From assembly GCA_017518785.1 (NCBI GenBank), contig JAFWUA010000143.1, forward strand, positions 1 through 5,467: a DNA stretch of 5,467 nt, in the 5' to 3' direction. Below are positions 1 to 5,376 of the stretch, one piece after another (the first letter of the stretch is position 1; every line of letters starts with the position of its first letter). This stretch comes from Neisseriaceae bacterium (GTDB lineage: Bacteria; Pseudomonadota; Gammaproteobacteria; Burkholderiales; Neisseriaceae). A program made the position numbers and the translations under genes. Under the pieces are notes generated by a model. It ran no database searches. It was given only the letters and a program-made list of their open reading frames with translations, and was not told where the DNA came from.

Positions 1-842
1 AGCGTAATCGCTTGGCTGTGGCAACGCATCGCACCCACGCGTACGCATAAACCGTCAATCACAATCGGTTTGTCGCTTTTGCCTAAAATTTTATTGGTTT
101 CAGCTTGACCCTTCCATTCTTCTTTGGATTGACCATTGCCTAAATCTGCGTCAATCCACGGAATGAGACTGCCTGCTAATGGCACGCCGAAATTGGCTTT
201 GGGATAATCGCTGGAACGCAAAAAGTCGGATACTTTGCGGTCAATATCTAAAATGGCAGACGCAGGGTCGGCAAGTTCTGTTGCTACAGTTTGATAAACT
301 GCACCCATGCCAGCAATTAACTCACGCATATTTTTCGCACCTGCACCTGACGCGGCTTGATAGGTCATTGAAGTTGCCCATTCAACCAAGTCGTTCTGGA
401 ACAATCCGCCTAACGCCATTAACATTAACGACACCGTGCAGTTGCCACCGACAAAGTTTTTTACGCCATGATTCAAAGCGTTATCAATCACATTGCGATT
501 GACGGGGTCAAGCACAATCACTGCGTCATCTTGCATACGCAAGGCACTTGCCGCGTCAATCCAGAAGCCCGTCCAGCCACTTTCACGAATTTTGGGATAC
601 ACCGCTTTGGTGTAATCGCCGCCTTGACAGGTAACCACAATATCGCAAGCGGAAAGTTCAGCAATATTGTTTGCGTCATGCAACACTTTATCTGCTTGCC
701 CCACATCAGGAGCCGCTCCGCCCACATTGGAAGTGGTAAAAAACACCGCGTCTTTAATGTGTGCAAAATCTTTTTCTTCTCGCATGCGTTGCATGAGCAC
801 GGAACCCACCATGCCACGCCAGCCTACAAAACCTACTTTCAT
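1..842 (-). CDS. asd: Aspartate-semialdehyde dehydrogenase, N-terminal 280 codons (cut by left edge)
   Basis: This cytosolic enzyme reduces aspartyl-4-phosphate to aspartate-semialdehyde with NADPH, the branch point to lysine/diaminopimelate, threonine and methionine. The reading frame is open from the ATG at 842-840 to the window edge. It starts MKVGFVGWRGMVGS, the NADP-binding glycine-rich loop (GxxGxVGS type) of the family. The catalytic cysteine is Cys135 in GGNCTVS (codon 440-438). The conserved GVPLAGSLIPW stretch follows, then CVRVGAMRCHSQ near the edge, with Arg268 and the likely proton-acceptor His275. The match to E. coli Asd as I remember it is close and nearly gap-free; that protein is about 367 residues, so roughly 90 C-terminal residues should lie outside. 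An AGAGGA ribosome site at 857-852 precedes the start by 9 nt. The gene is divergent from adk. It is richer in G+C than its neighbours: about 38-53% in the lines I counted, against about 32-40% in adk. Confidence 0.97.
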   Translation of the reverse strand, partial: MKVGFVGWRGMVGSVLMQRMREEKDFAHIKDAVFFTTSNVGGAAPDVGQADKVLHDANNIAELSACDIVVTCQGGDYTKAVYPKIRESGWTGFWIDAASALRMQDDAVIVLDPVNRNVIDNALNHGVKNFVGGNCTVSLMLMALGGLFQNDLVEWATSMTYQAASGAGAKNMRELIAGMGAVYQTVATELADPASAILDIDRKVSDFLRSSDYPKANFGVPLAGSLIPWIDADLGNGQSKEEWKGQAETNKILGKSDKPIVIDGLCVRVGAMRCHSQAIT

Positions 843-873
843 TATTTAATATCCTCTATGTATTTGAAACTAA

Positions 874-909
874 TGTAAAAATTTATTTTGCAAAGCAAAA
901 TTATTTACA
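874..909. promoter_or_regulatory. Imperfect palindrome in the probable asd leader
   Basis: TGTAAA (874-879) pairs with TTTACA (904-909), and ATTTTGC (885-891) pairs with GCAAAAT (895-901) around an AAA loop. The arms differ by about 3 nt between the two paired blocks. It lies between the candidate asd -10 box and the asd ribosome site, so it would be a leader hairpin on the minus strand or a protein-binding operator. There is no clear T-run to make it a terminator. I do not match it to a known regulator box, and an AT-rich spacer yields such palindromes by chance fairly often. Confidence 0.35.
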
Positions 910-932
910 TCAGTTTGATTACGTTTAATAAA

Positions 933-938
933 ATTATA
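933..938 (-). promoter_or_regulatory. Candidate -10 box for asd
   Basis: On the minus strand the spacer holds an exact TATAAT at 938-933. No good TTGACA-like box lies at the usual 16-18 nt upstream distance (ATCGTT at 17 nt), so the call rests on the -10 box alone. It would give an asd leader of about 85 nt containing the palindrome at 874-909. Confidence 0.35.
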
Positions 939-1034
939 TTACTGTTTTACCCCTAAACGATGGTAAAAGTAAAGCCTTTATCCAAAAAAAATGCTGTTAT
1001 ACGGTAAAAAATAGCGATAAACGGCATTTGATTC

Positions 1035-1064
1035 TTGCTAATTTACATTAGAAAAGTGCATAAT
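1035..1064 (+). promoter_or_regulatory. Candidate promoter for adk
   Basis: TTGCTA at 1035-1040 (4 of 6 to TTGACA) and CATAAT at 1059-1064 (5 of 6 to TATAAT) are separated by 18 nt. Transcription would begin near 1071, about 23 nt upstream of the adk ATG, leaving just enough leader for the GGAG ribosome site at 1083-1086. Confidence 0.45.
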
Positions 1065-1093
1065 AAACGTCTTACTACAAACGGAGTATTTTT

Positions 1094-1744
1094 ATGAAAA
1101 TATTGCTATTAGGTGCACCAGGAGCAGGTAAAGGTACGCAAGCACATTTTATCGTTGAATCATTTGATATTCCTCAAATTTCTACTGGTGATATGTTACG
1201 TGCCGCCGTTGAATTAGGTACACCGCTTGGTTTAGAAATTAAGAAAGTTATGAATACAGGTGGTTTGGTAAGTGACGAAATTATTATTAATTTGGTAAAA
1301 GAACGCGTTGCTATGCCAGATTGTGCAAATGGCTTTTTATTCGATGGTTTCCCAAGAACATTAGCACAAGCAGAAGCCATGCGTGATGCAGGTGTTGAAT
1401 TAGATGCGGTTGTAGAAATTGATGTACCTGATGAAGCAATTGTTGAACGTATGTCAGGTCGCCGTATTCATTTAGCATCTGGTAGAACTTATCATGTTGT
1501 ACATAATCCTCCCCAAGTTGAAGGTCAGGACGATGTTACCGGCGAAGATTTAATTCAACGTGATGATGATAAAGAAGAAACTGTGAAAAAACGTCTTGCT
1601 ATTTATCATGAACAAACCGAAATTTTGGTGGACTTCTACGGTAAACAAGCCGAAGCTTCTGGAAAGCCTAAATATATTAAGGTTGATGGTACTCAAAGCG
1701 TTGATAATGTTAGAAACACTATATTCTCTGCATTGAATCGTTAA
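1094..1744 (+). CDS. adk: Adenylate kinase
   Basis: This cytosolic enzyme catalyses ATP + AMP = 2 ADP and balances the adenylate pool. Its 216 residues fit the long bacterial form (E. coli has 214). Visible motifs in order: the P-loop GAPGAGKGT (residues 7-15), the AMP-binding STGDMLR (30-36), DGFPRT (84-89), the LID domain starting SGRR (121-124), and QRDDD (155-159). The LID carries His126, Ser129, Asp146 and Thr149, the hydrogen-bonding set I recall for Gram-negative enzymes, rather than the four zinc-binding cysteines of many Gram-positive ones. The start is supported by GGAG at 1083-1086, 7 nt upstream of ATG. The gene is divergent from asd and followed by a paired 12-mer hairpin. The whole sequence is very close to Neisseria Adk as I remember it, which is the main pointer to Neisseriaceae. 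Confidence 0.98.
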   Translation: MKILLLGAPGAGKGTQAHFIVESFDIPQISTGDMLRAAVELGTPLGLEIKKVMNTGGLVSDEIIINLVKERVAMPDCANGFLFDGFPRTLAQAEAMRDAGVELDAVVEIDVPDEAIVERMSGRRIHLASGRTYHVVHNPPQVEGQDDVTGEDLIQRDDDKEETVKKRLAIYHEQTEILVDFYGKQAEASGKPKYIKVDGTQSVDNVRNTIFSALNR

Positions 1745-1771
1745 TTTTAAGTATTTGTTTTATAAGTTTAA

Positions 1772-1814
1772 AAAGTCTGCCGGAAAATCTAATAAAAGTT
1801 TTCCGGCAGACTTT
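1772..1814. terminator. Inverted pair of the DUS-like 12-mer, terminator after adk
   Basis: AAAGTCTGCCGGAAAA (1772-1787) and its exact reverse complement (1799-1814) form a perfect 16-bp stem with an 11-nt loop. The 12-mer copies lie at 1774-1785 (plus) and 1801-1812 (minus). The A-run and T-run at the stem base suit intrinsic termination in either direction, though the downstream T-tract is short. Inverted DUS pairs acting as terminators are well known in Neisseria. The hairpin sits 28 nt after the adk stop, so folA transcription would need leaky readthrough or its own promoter. Confidence 0.75.
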
Positions 1815-1849
1815 AATATTATGTTTTTAATTGTTATTAACTTTTTAAA

Positions 1850-2338
1850 ATGACACAAAAAATATCTTTATTAGCTGCTGTATCAAAAAATCTTTGCATT
1901 GGCAAAAATAATACTCTGCCATGGCATATTCCAGAGGATTTTGCTTTTTTTAAGCAATATACAATGGGCAAAGCTATCGTTATGGGACGTAAAACTTGGG
2001 ATTCTCTGCCGAAAAAACCGTTGCCACAACGCCGTAATATCGTAATTACACGACAAAACAGTCTTCATTTTGAAGGTGCAGAATGTGCATTTTCGCCTGA
2101 TGATGTGATTGAATTATTAAAAAATGAAGATGAAATAGTAATCATAGGTGGAGAACAGATTTATAAACAATTTATTGAAAAAGCAACGGATTTATATCTT
2201 ACCGAAGTAGATATATCCATCGATGGCGATGCTTATTTCCCAAATTTTGATCTTAATAAATGGAAAAAAATTTCGCATCAAACTAATCGCTCAATTAAGG
2301 AAATTGATTTTGCTTTTGTGCATTATCAGCGTATTTAA
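1850..2338 (+). CDS. folA: Dihydrofolate reductase
   Basis: This cytosolic enzyme reduces dihydrofolate to tetrahydrofolate with NADPH, supplying one-carbon carriers for thymidylate, purine and methionine synthesis; it is the trimethoprim target. Its 162 residues match the usual 159-165. Visible landmarks: the Met20-type loop region ending LPWHIPED, with Trp25 and catalytic Asp30 (E. coli Trp22 and Asp27); the cofactor-binding VMGRKTW (44-50); LPQRRN (58-63), whose Arg61 corresponds to the folate-glutamate-binding Arg57; and the nucleotide-loop IIGGEQIY (98-105). The start fits the family N-terminus, but no Shine-Dalgarno is visible in the T/A-rich bases before it. The ATG overlaps, as ATGA, the stop of a ten-codon frame at 1821-1853. 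The gene is very AT-rich. It lies between two paired 12-mer hairpins and converges with the pentapeptide-repeat gene. Confidence 0.97.
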   Translation: MTQKISLLAAVSKNLCIGKNNTLPWHIPEDFAFFKQYTMGKAIVMGRKTWDSLPKKPLPQRRNIVITRQNSLHFEGAECAFSPDDVIELLKNEDEIVIIGGEQIYKQFIEKATDLYLTEVDISIDGDAYFPNFDLNKWKKISHQTNRSIKEIDFAFVHYQRI

Positions 2339-2345
2339 AATTAGA

Positions 2346-2378
2346 AAAGTCTGCCGGAAAATTTTTCCGGCAGACTTT
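2346..2378. terminator. Inverted pair of the DUS-like 12-mer, bidirectional terminator
   Basis: AAAGTCTGCCGGAAAA (2346-2361) is followed after one T by its exact reverse complement (2363-2378); in RNA the innermost A/T bases form the loop. The 12-mer copies lie at 2348-2359 (plus) and 2365-2376 (minus). It begins 7 nt after the folA stop and ends 25 nt from the stop of the convergent pentapeptide-repeat gene, so it can end both transcripts. Confidence 0.8.
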
Positions 2379-2403
2379 ATATTTAAATATACAATCATTG
2401 CAT

Positions 2404-3126
2404 TTACACTGTATTTACAACTTGGCAAACAACCACCCCATGACACCCTACTTCTGAACGTAGATGAAATACCTGATGTTTACCATCGGCAAGTGCGTAA
2501 TTTTGCAACAACGGAAATTCATGGTGCAGATTATCATCTTCTTGTTGGCTTTGATGCACTAATTTTATTCCTTGCAAAATATTACGTGTTACGAAGCGGT
2601 CAAAATGATAATCTTTAACATGATTAAATTCCAAAGAATAGCAATTCACCCTATCTGACAAGAATATTTCTAAATAACGCACATTGTTATCGAATAAAAA
2701 TCCCAAACATTCCTTGCCTTGAAAAAAAGAAACATCATCTTCAAAATTATTCATTACAATGCGTTCTTTATTATCAGAAAATGTATTTTTTTCCAAGCGA
2801 CAGTTTTTGAAAAATTGATGATTCCAACCACATTGCAAAAACTCACAATCAGAAAATAAACCACGATTAACATCTGAATCCCAAAACGAACAACTAATAA
2901 AAGAACAACGAACAAAAGATATTTCCTGTGCTTTAATTTTGGATAAAGAGCATTGTACAAACATACAATCGGCAAATATCACCCGATTAAAAGTCATTTC
3001 CTTAAAAGAATCTTGCTCAAAAAACAGACCATCTATTTTGCGTTCATGCAAGGATAATTGCGAGAAATCATGACCTGCAATTTTAGTTTCTTGCTGCAAT
3101 AATGCTTCAAATTCATCTTGTCTCAT
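2404..3126 (-). CDS. Pentapeptide-repeat protein of unknown function
   Basis: The predicted 240-residue protein has F, L, I or another large residue at nearly every fifth position from Phe21 to Phe116 (for example 41, 46, 51, 56, 61, 71, 76, 81, 91, 96, 106, 111, 116), about 20 consecutive coils. Cysteines recur two residues before the centre (54, 59, 74, 79, 94, 99, 109). This is the signature of a right-handed quadrilateral beta-helix. Residues 117-240 lack the pattern, and I recognise no domain there. I see no signal peptide or membrane segment, so it is probably cytosolic. I chose the ATG at 3126 because GGAG lies 6 nt upstream. The frame also extends to a GTG at 3171 (255 residues), which has no ribosome site and falls about at the predicted transcription start. 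Some family members mimic DNA and protect gyrase, but nothing here shows that role. The gene is convergent with folA. Confidence 0.8.
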   Translation of the reverse strand: MRQDEFEALLQQETKIAGHDFSQLSLHERKIDGLFFEQDSFKEMTFNRVIFADCMFVQCSLSKIKAQEISFVRCSFISCSFWDSDVNRGLFSDCEFLQCGWNHQFFKNCRLEKNTFSDNKERIVMNNFEDDVSFFQGKECLGFLFDNNVRYLEIFLSDRVNCYSLEFNHVKDYHFDRFVTRNILQGIKLVHQSQQEDDNLHHEFPLLQNYALADGKHQVFHLRSEVGCHGVVVCQVVNTV

Positions 3127-3132
3127 TAGCGA

Positions 3133-3136
3133 CTCC
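3133..3136 (-). promoter_or_regulatory. Ribosome site that sets the pentapeptide-repeat start
   Basis: GGAG on the minus strand (3136-3133) lies 6 nt before the ATG at 3126. The in-frame ATG at 3138 and GTG at 3171 have no comparable site, so this motif decides the start. Confidence 0.6.
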
Positions 3137-3182
3137 ATTATGGAATTTGGATTGGAAAATACTTCTAACACAAAACTTTGCT

Positions 3183-3188
3183 ATCATA
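3183..3188 (-). promoter_or_regulatory. Candidate -10 box for the pentapeptide-repeat gene
   Basis: TATGAT on the minus strand (3188-3183) matches TATAAT at 5 of 6 bases. No convincing -35 box is seen at the right distance. Transcription would start near 3176, leaving a leader of about 50 nt to the ATG at 3126. Confidence 0.35.
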
Positions 3189-3229
3189 ACACTTTTCGAT
3201 TAATAAGATTTACATTATTCGTTTTTCCA

Positions 3230-3395
3230 TTGTTGAGACTCCTGCAAAACTCGATTTTTTCTATTACTCGTCATTCTGAGCCGAAGCACTGAGCGTAGCG
3301 AAGTGGCAAGCGAAGAATCTTTATAAACAATAAGTTAGATTCTTCATTTCACTTCGTGAAATGAAGAATGACGAGTTTTGCATTAGTCTCTTGTT
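3230..3395. mobile_element. MITE-like element (156 bp) with terminal inverted repeats and candidate target duplication
   Basis: The element proper is 3235-3390. Its left end GAGACTCCTGCAAAACTCG (3235-3253) and right end (3372-3390) are inverted repeats matching at 17 of 19 positions. TTGTT flanks it on both sides (3230-3234 and 3391-3395), a candidate 5-bp target-site duplication. It contains a perfect 14-bp hairpin (3339-3352 with 3356-3369, loop TTC) and a GAGCGTAGCGAAG-type internal motif. It has no coding capacity, so it would be moved by a transposase from elsewhere. The ends resemble the GAGAC...TGCAAAA ends I recall for IS1106-type (IS5-family) elements of Neisseria; that parentage is inference from memory. 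A second copy lies at 5375. Confidence 0.75.
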
Positions 3396-3408
3396 ACAAA
3401 ACGTATTA

Positions 3409-3459
3409 AAAACTCGTCATCATTCATTTTTCTACGAGAAATTCATAATGATGAGTTTT
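3409..3459 (-). terminator. Degenerate palindrome downstream of hemW, possible terminator
   Basis: AAAACTC (3409-3415) plus ATCATT (3419-3424) pair with AATGAT (3447-3452) plus GAGTTTT (3453-3459), leaving a GTC bulge. Read on the minus strand, the hairpin ends in CGAGTTTTTAA, a modest T-tract, 28 nt after the hemW stop, so it could end the rdgB-hemW transcript. The arms share ACTCGTCAT with the MITE-like hairpin, and the right side continues TTTTGCAAAGG, similar to the element's end. It may therefore be a decayed copy of that element. Confidence 0.45.
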
Positions 3460-3470
3460 GCAAAGGTTTT

Positions 3471-3482
3471 AGTCTGCCGGAA
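3471..3482 (+). repeat. Single DUS-like 12-mer after hemW
   Basis: An exact AGTCTGCCGGAA ending 4 nt beyond the hemW stop. It is unpaired, so it is a lone copy rather than a terminator stem. Confidence 0.75.
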
Positions 3483-3486
3483 AAAT

Positions 3487-4665
3487 TTATGGTAAAAACA
3501 AAGCAAGCAAATCATTTAAAAAACGTATGCCGTATTCTGTTGCACATAAGCGTTTGGGATTATCTATCATCAAACATTGTTGTTTTGCCTGATTGCAAAT
3601 TTTCTCTATGGCTACAAATGGAATATTGGTGCGAGAAGTAAAAAACTCCAAAGGCACCCCCTCCAATAGACGCAAGGCATTTAGCATAAATTCAAATGGT
3701 AAATCCTCTTTTGATATTGGCAAACGGCGTAAATTTGCCTCTCCTATTTTACTAATCGAGGCAATATATTCTTTGGGGTGATAATTTTTTACAGTGCGTT
3801 CGATTTTATCAGGAAAAGAAATTTTGCCATGTGCCCCTGTACCAATACCTACATAATCTCCAAACTGCCAATAATTCAAATTATGCCTACAAAACGCTTT
3901 ATTTTTTGCAAAAGCGGAAATTTCATAACGTTCAAAGCCATTACCAATCAGGGTTTCATGTACAGATAATTCAATCTCTTCGCACTCATCAATATCAGGC
4001 AAAACTGGTGGATTAGCACCAAAAGCAGTGTGTTCTTCTATGGTTAATTGGTAGGCACTAACATGTTCAACACCACTATCGATTGCAATTTGAATATCAT
4101 TTGTCGCATCTTTATATGTTTGCTGTGGCAGTGCATACATTAAATCTGCATTAACATGTGGAAAAATTTCTTTTGCAATCTCCAAAGCGAAGCGTGCTTC
4201 ATAGCTATTATGAACTCTACCTAATAATGATAAATGCTTATCAGAAAAACTCTGTATCCCCAACGATAACCTGTTAACTCCTGCATCACGAAAACCTTGA
4301 AAATAATCTTTATCACAAGTAATAGGATTAGCTTCCAAAGTTATTTCTGCATCAGGTTCAAGTGGTAGTAAAGAGCGAATTTGATTCAATAAATATTCAA
4401 TAGATTTAGCACTAAAAATGGACGGGGTTCCACCACCAATAAAAATACTACCAATACGTCTTCCCCAGATATAGGGTAGCTCACTTTGTAAATCTATAAT
4501 TAAAGCTTCAATATATTCCTTTTCCGGCAGACTTCCTACTATGGCGTGTGAATTAAAATCGCAGTAAGGACATTTTTTAACACAATACGGAATATGAATA
4601 TATAAAGACAAGGGCGGAAGTGTAATCCTTGTATTATTGGTAAAAATTGGAATTGTGTATTTCAT
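3487..4665 (-). CDS. hemW: HemW-type radical SAM protein (haem chaperone, formerly called coproporphyrinogen III oxidase-like)
   Basis: The 392-residue protein is a radical SAM enzyme. YIHIPYC begins the CxxxCxxC cluster motif (Cys28, Cys32, Cys35) that holds a 4Fe-4S cluster with S-adenosylmethionine, followed by GGGTPS (77-82). The residue two after the third cysteine is Phe37 (CDF), as in HemW; true oxygen-independent coproporphyrinogen oxidase HemN has a fourth cysteine there. HemW proteins of other bacteria bind haem and pass it to respiratory enzymes. The length and the C-terminal winged-helix-like tail (ATEYGIRFLNDL) fit the family. The ATG at 4665 directly follows the rdgB stop (TAAATG) with no Shine-Dalgarno, so translation is probably coupled. 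The rdgB-hemW order also occurs in E. coli. An in-frame DUS-like 12-mer encodes Ser45-Leu-Pro-Glu48. An older label, hemN, would be misleading. Confidence 0.95.
   Translation of the reverse strand: MKYTIPIFTNNTRITLPPLSLYIHIPYCVKKCPYCDFNSHAIVGSLPEKEYIEALIIDLQSELPYIWGRRIGSIFIGGGTPSIFSAKSIEYLLNQIRSLLPLEPDAEITLEANPITCDKDYFQGFRDAGVNRLSLGIQSFSDKHLSLLGRVHNSYEARFALEIAKEIFPHVNADLMYALPQQTYKDATNDIQIAIDSGVEHVSAYQLTIEEHTAFGANPPVLPDIDECEEIELSVHETLIGNGFERYEISAFAKNKAFCRHNLNYWQFGDYVGIGTGAHGKISFPDKIERTVKNYHPKEYIASISKIGEANLRRLPISKEDLPFEFMLNALRLLEGVPLEFFTSRTNIPFVAIEKICNQAKQQCLMIDNPKRLCATEYGIRFLNDLLALFLP
4522..4533 (-). repeat. DUS-like 12-mer inside hemW
   Basis: AGTCTGCCGGAA on the minus strand is read in frame as Ser-Leu-Pro-Glu (hemW residues 45-48). 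These residues fall between the Fe-S motif and the first following helix. It is the only copy inside a gene in this window. Confidence 0.75.
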
Positions 4666-5313
4666 TTATTTTTGAACATAATGCGGAATATCTGGAATTT
4701 TTAAACCTGCACGTAGATACAATTCATCTAATTTATTCATTAATTCAATCAAAGCCTTACCGCGATGACTAATCCTATTTTTAAGCGTTGATGAAATTTG
4801 TGCCGCAGTTTGACGATATTCAGTAATAAAAAAATGTGGGTCATAGCCAAAACCATTTTCGCCAAGCGGATTATCAATCCATTCACCTTCCCAAGTGCCT
4901 TCGGCAATAATAGGAAAAGGATCATCAGCATGTCTTACCAAAACCAAAGAACAGGCATACCATACTTGCTTATTATCAAATTCTCGTAAAGCTTTTGATA
5001 ATTTTTGATTATTTTCAGCATCAGATGCTTTTTCGCCAGCAAAACGTGCAGAATAAATACCAGGTGCACCATTAAGAGCAGTTGCACAAATTCCAGAATC
5101 ATCAGCCAACGCTGGCAAACCAGTTTGGCAAGAAGCATTTCTGGCTTTGGCAAGAGCATTTTCAACAAACGTTACATGAGGTTCATCAGCTTCAACAACT
5201 CCCAATTCCTTTTGCGGAATCACTTTAACTGAATATGGTTGAAAAAAAGCTGCAAATTCACGAATTTTGCCAGCATTACCACTTGCCAATACAATTTCAG
5301 AAAATAAACTCAT
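4666..5313 (-). CDS. rdgB: Non-canonical purine NTP pyrophosphatase (dITP/XTP diphosphatase)
   Basis: This cytosolic Ham1/RdgB-family enzyme hydrolyses dITP, ITP and XTP to monophosphates plus pyrophosphate, keeping deaminated purines out of DNA and RNA. The 215 residues show the family motifs in order: SGNAGKIRE (11-19, phosphate binding), TFVENALAKAR (48-58), ALADDSG (68-74, with the catalytic-site Asp71/Asp72 pair), SARFAG (88-93), GFGYDP (154-159, base recognition) and SHRGKA (182-187). It is about 15-18 residues longer than the usual 197-200, mainly from a short C-terminal tail after RAGLKIPDIP. The ATG at 5313 fits the family N-terminus; a weak AAGG lies 11 nt upstream (5328-5325). Its stop TAA abuts the hemW ATG, so the two form an operon. 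A DUS-like 12-mer and a MITE-like element lie just upstream. Confidence 0.96.
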   Translation of the reverse strand: MSLFSEIVLASGNAGKIREFAAFFQPYSVKVIPQKELGVVEADEPHVTFVENALAKARNASCQTGLPALADDSGICATALNGAPGIYSARFAGEKASDAENNQKLSKALREFDNKQVWYACSLVLVRHADDPFPIIAEGTWEGEWIDNPLGENGFGYDPHFFITEYRQTAAQISSTLKNRISHRGKALIELMNKLDELYLRAGLKIPDIPHYVQK

Positions 5314-5345
5314 TCTTAAAAATACCTTGTTTGATTAAATAAACT

Positions 5346-5376
5346 TTCCGGCAGACTTTTAAAAAACACTGCCGGA
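5346..5376. repeat. DUS-like 12-mer with a partial inverted partner upstream of rdgB
   Basis: AGTCTGCCGGAA lies on the minus strand at 5357-5346. Fourteen bases beyond its CAG-side end is CTGCCGGA (5369-5376), which pairs with TCCGGCAG (5347-5354) in an 8-bp stem. The partner's last two bases (5375-5376) are also the first two of the MITE-like element at 5375. It looks like an inverted DUS pair whose second arm is incomplete. It could end transcription from a gene beyond the right edge. Confidence 0.6.

Noticed and set aside
179..878. Plus-strand open frames across 179-502 and 468-878
   Set aside because: They are antisense to asd, which has unmistakable family motifs through this region; the translated products are low-complexity-like and match nothing I recognise.
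874..909. Zur, Fur or FNR operator
   Set aside because: The half-sites do not fit the consensus sequences I know closely enough to support a regulator assignment.
1772..1814. CRISPR-like or phage attachment repeat for the 16-bp arms
   Set aside because: The copies are scattered, in both orientations, without regular spacers, and share a 12-mer core in DUS-like positions.
2223..2618. A 131-codon plus-strand frame spanning the end of folA and the end of the pentapeptide-repeat gene
   Set aside because: It overlaps folA in another frame, crosses the 2346-2378 terminator and is antisense to the convergent gene, with no ribosome site.
3127..3171. GTG start at 3171 for the pentapeptide-repeat protein (255 residues)
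   Set aside because: It has no Shine-Dalgarno and lies almost at the predicted transcription start; the ATG at 3126 has GGAG at 6 nt.
3487..4665. Calling this gene hemN (oxygen-independent coproporphyrinogen III oxidase)
   Set aside because: The cluster motif is CxxxCxxCxF, as in HemW; HemN has a cysteine at the last position, and rdgB adjacency also favours HemW.
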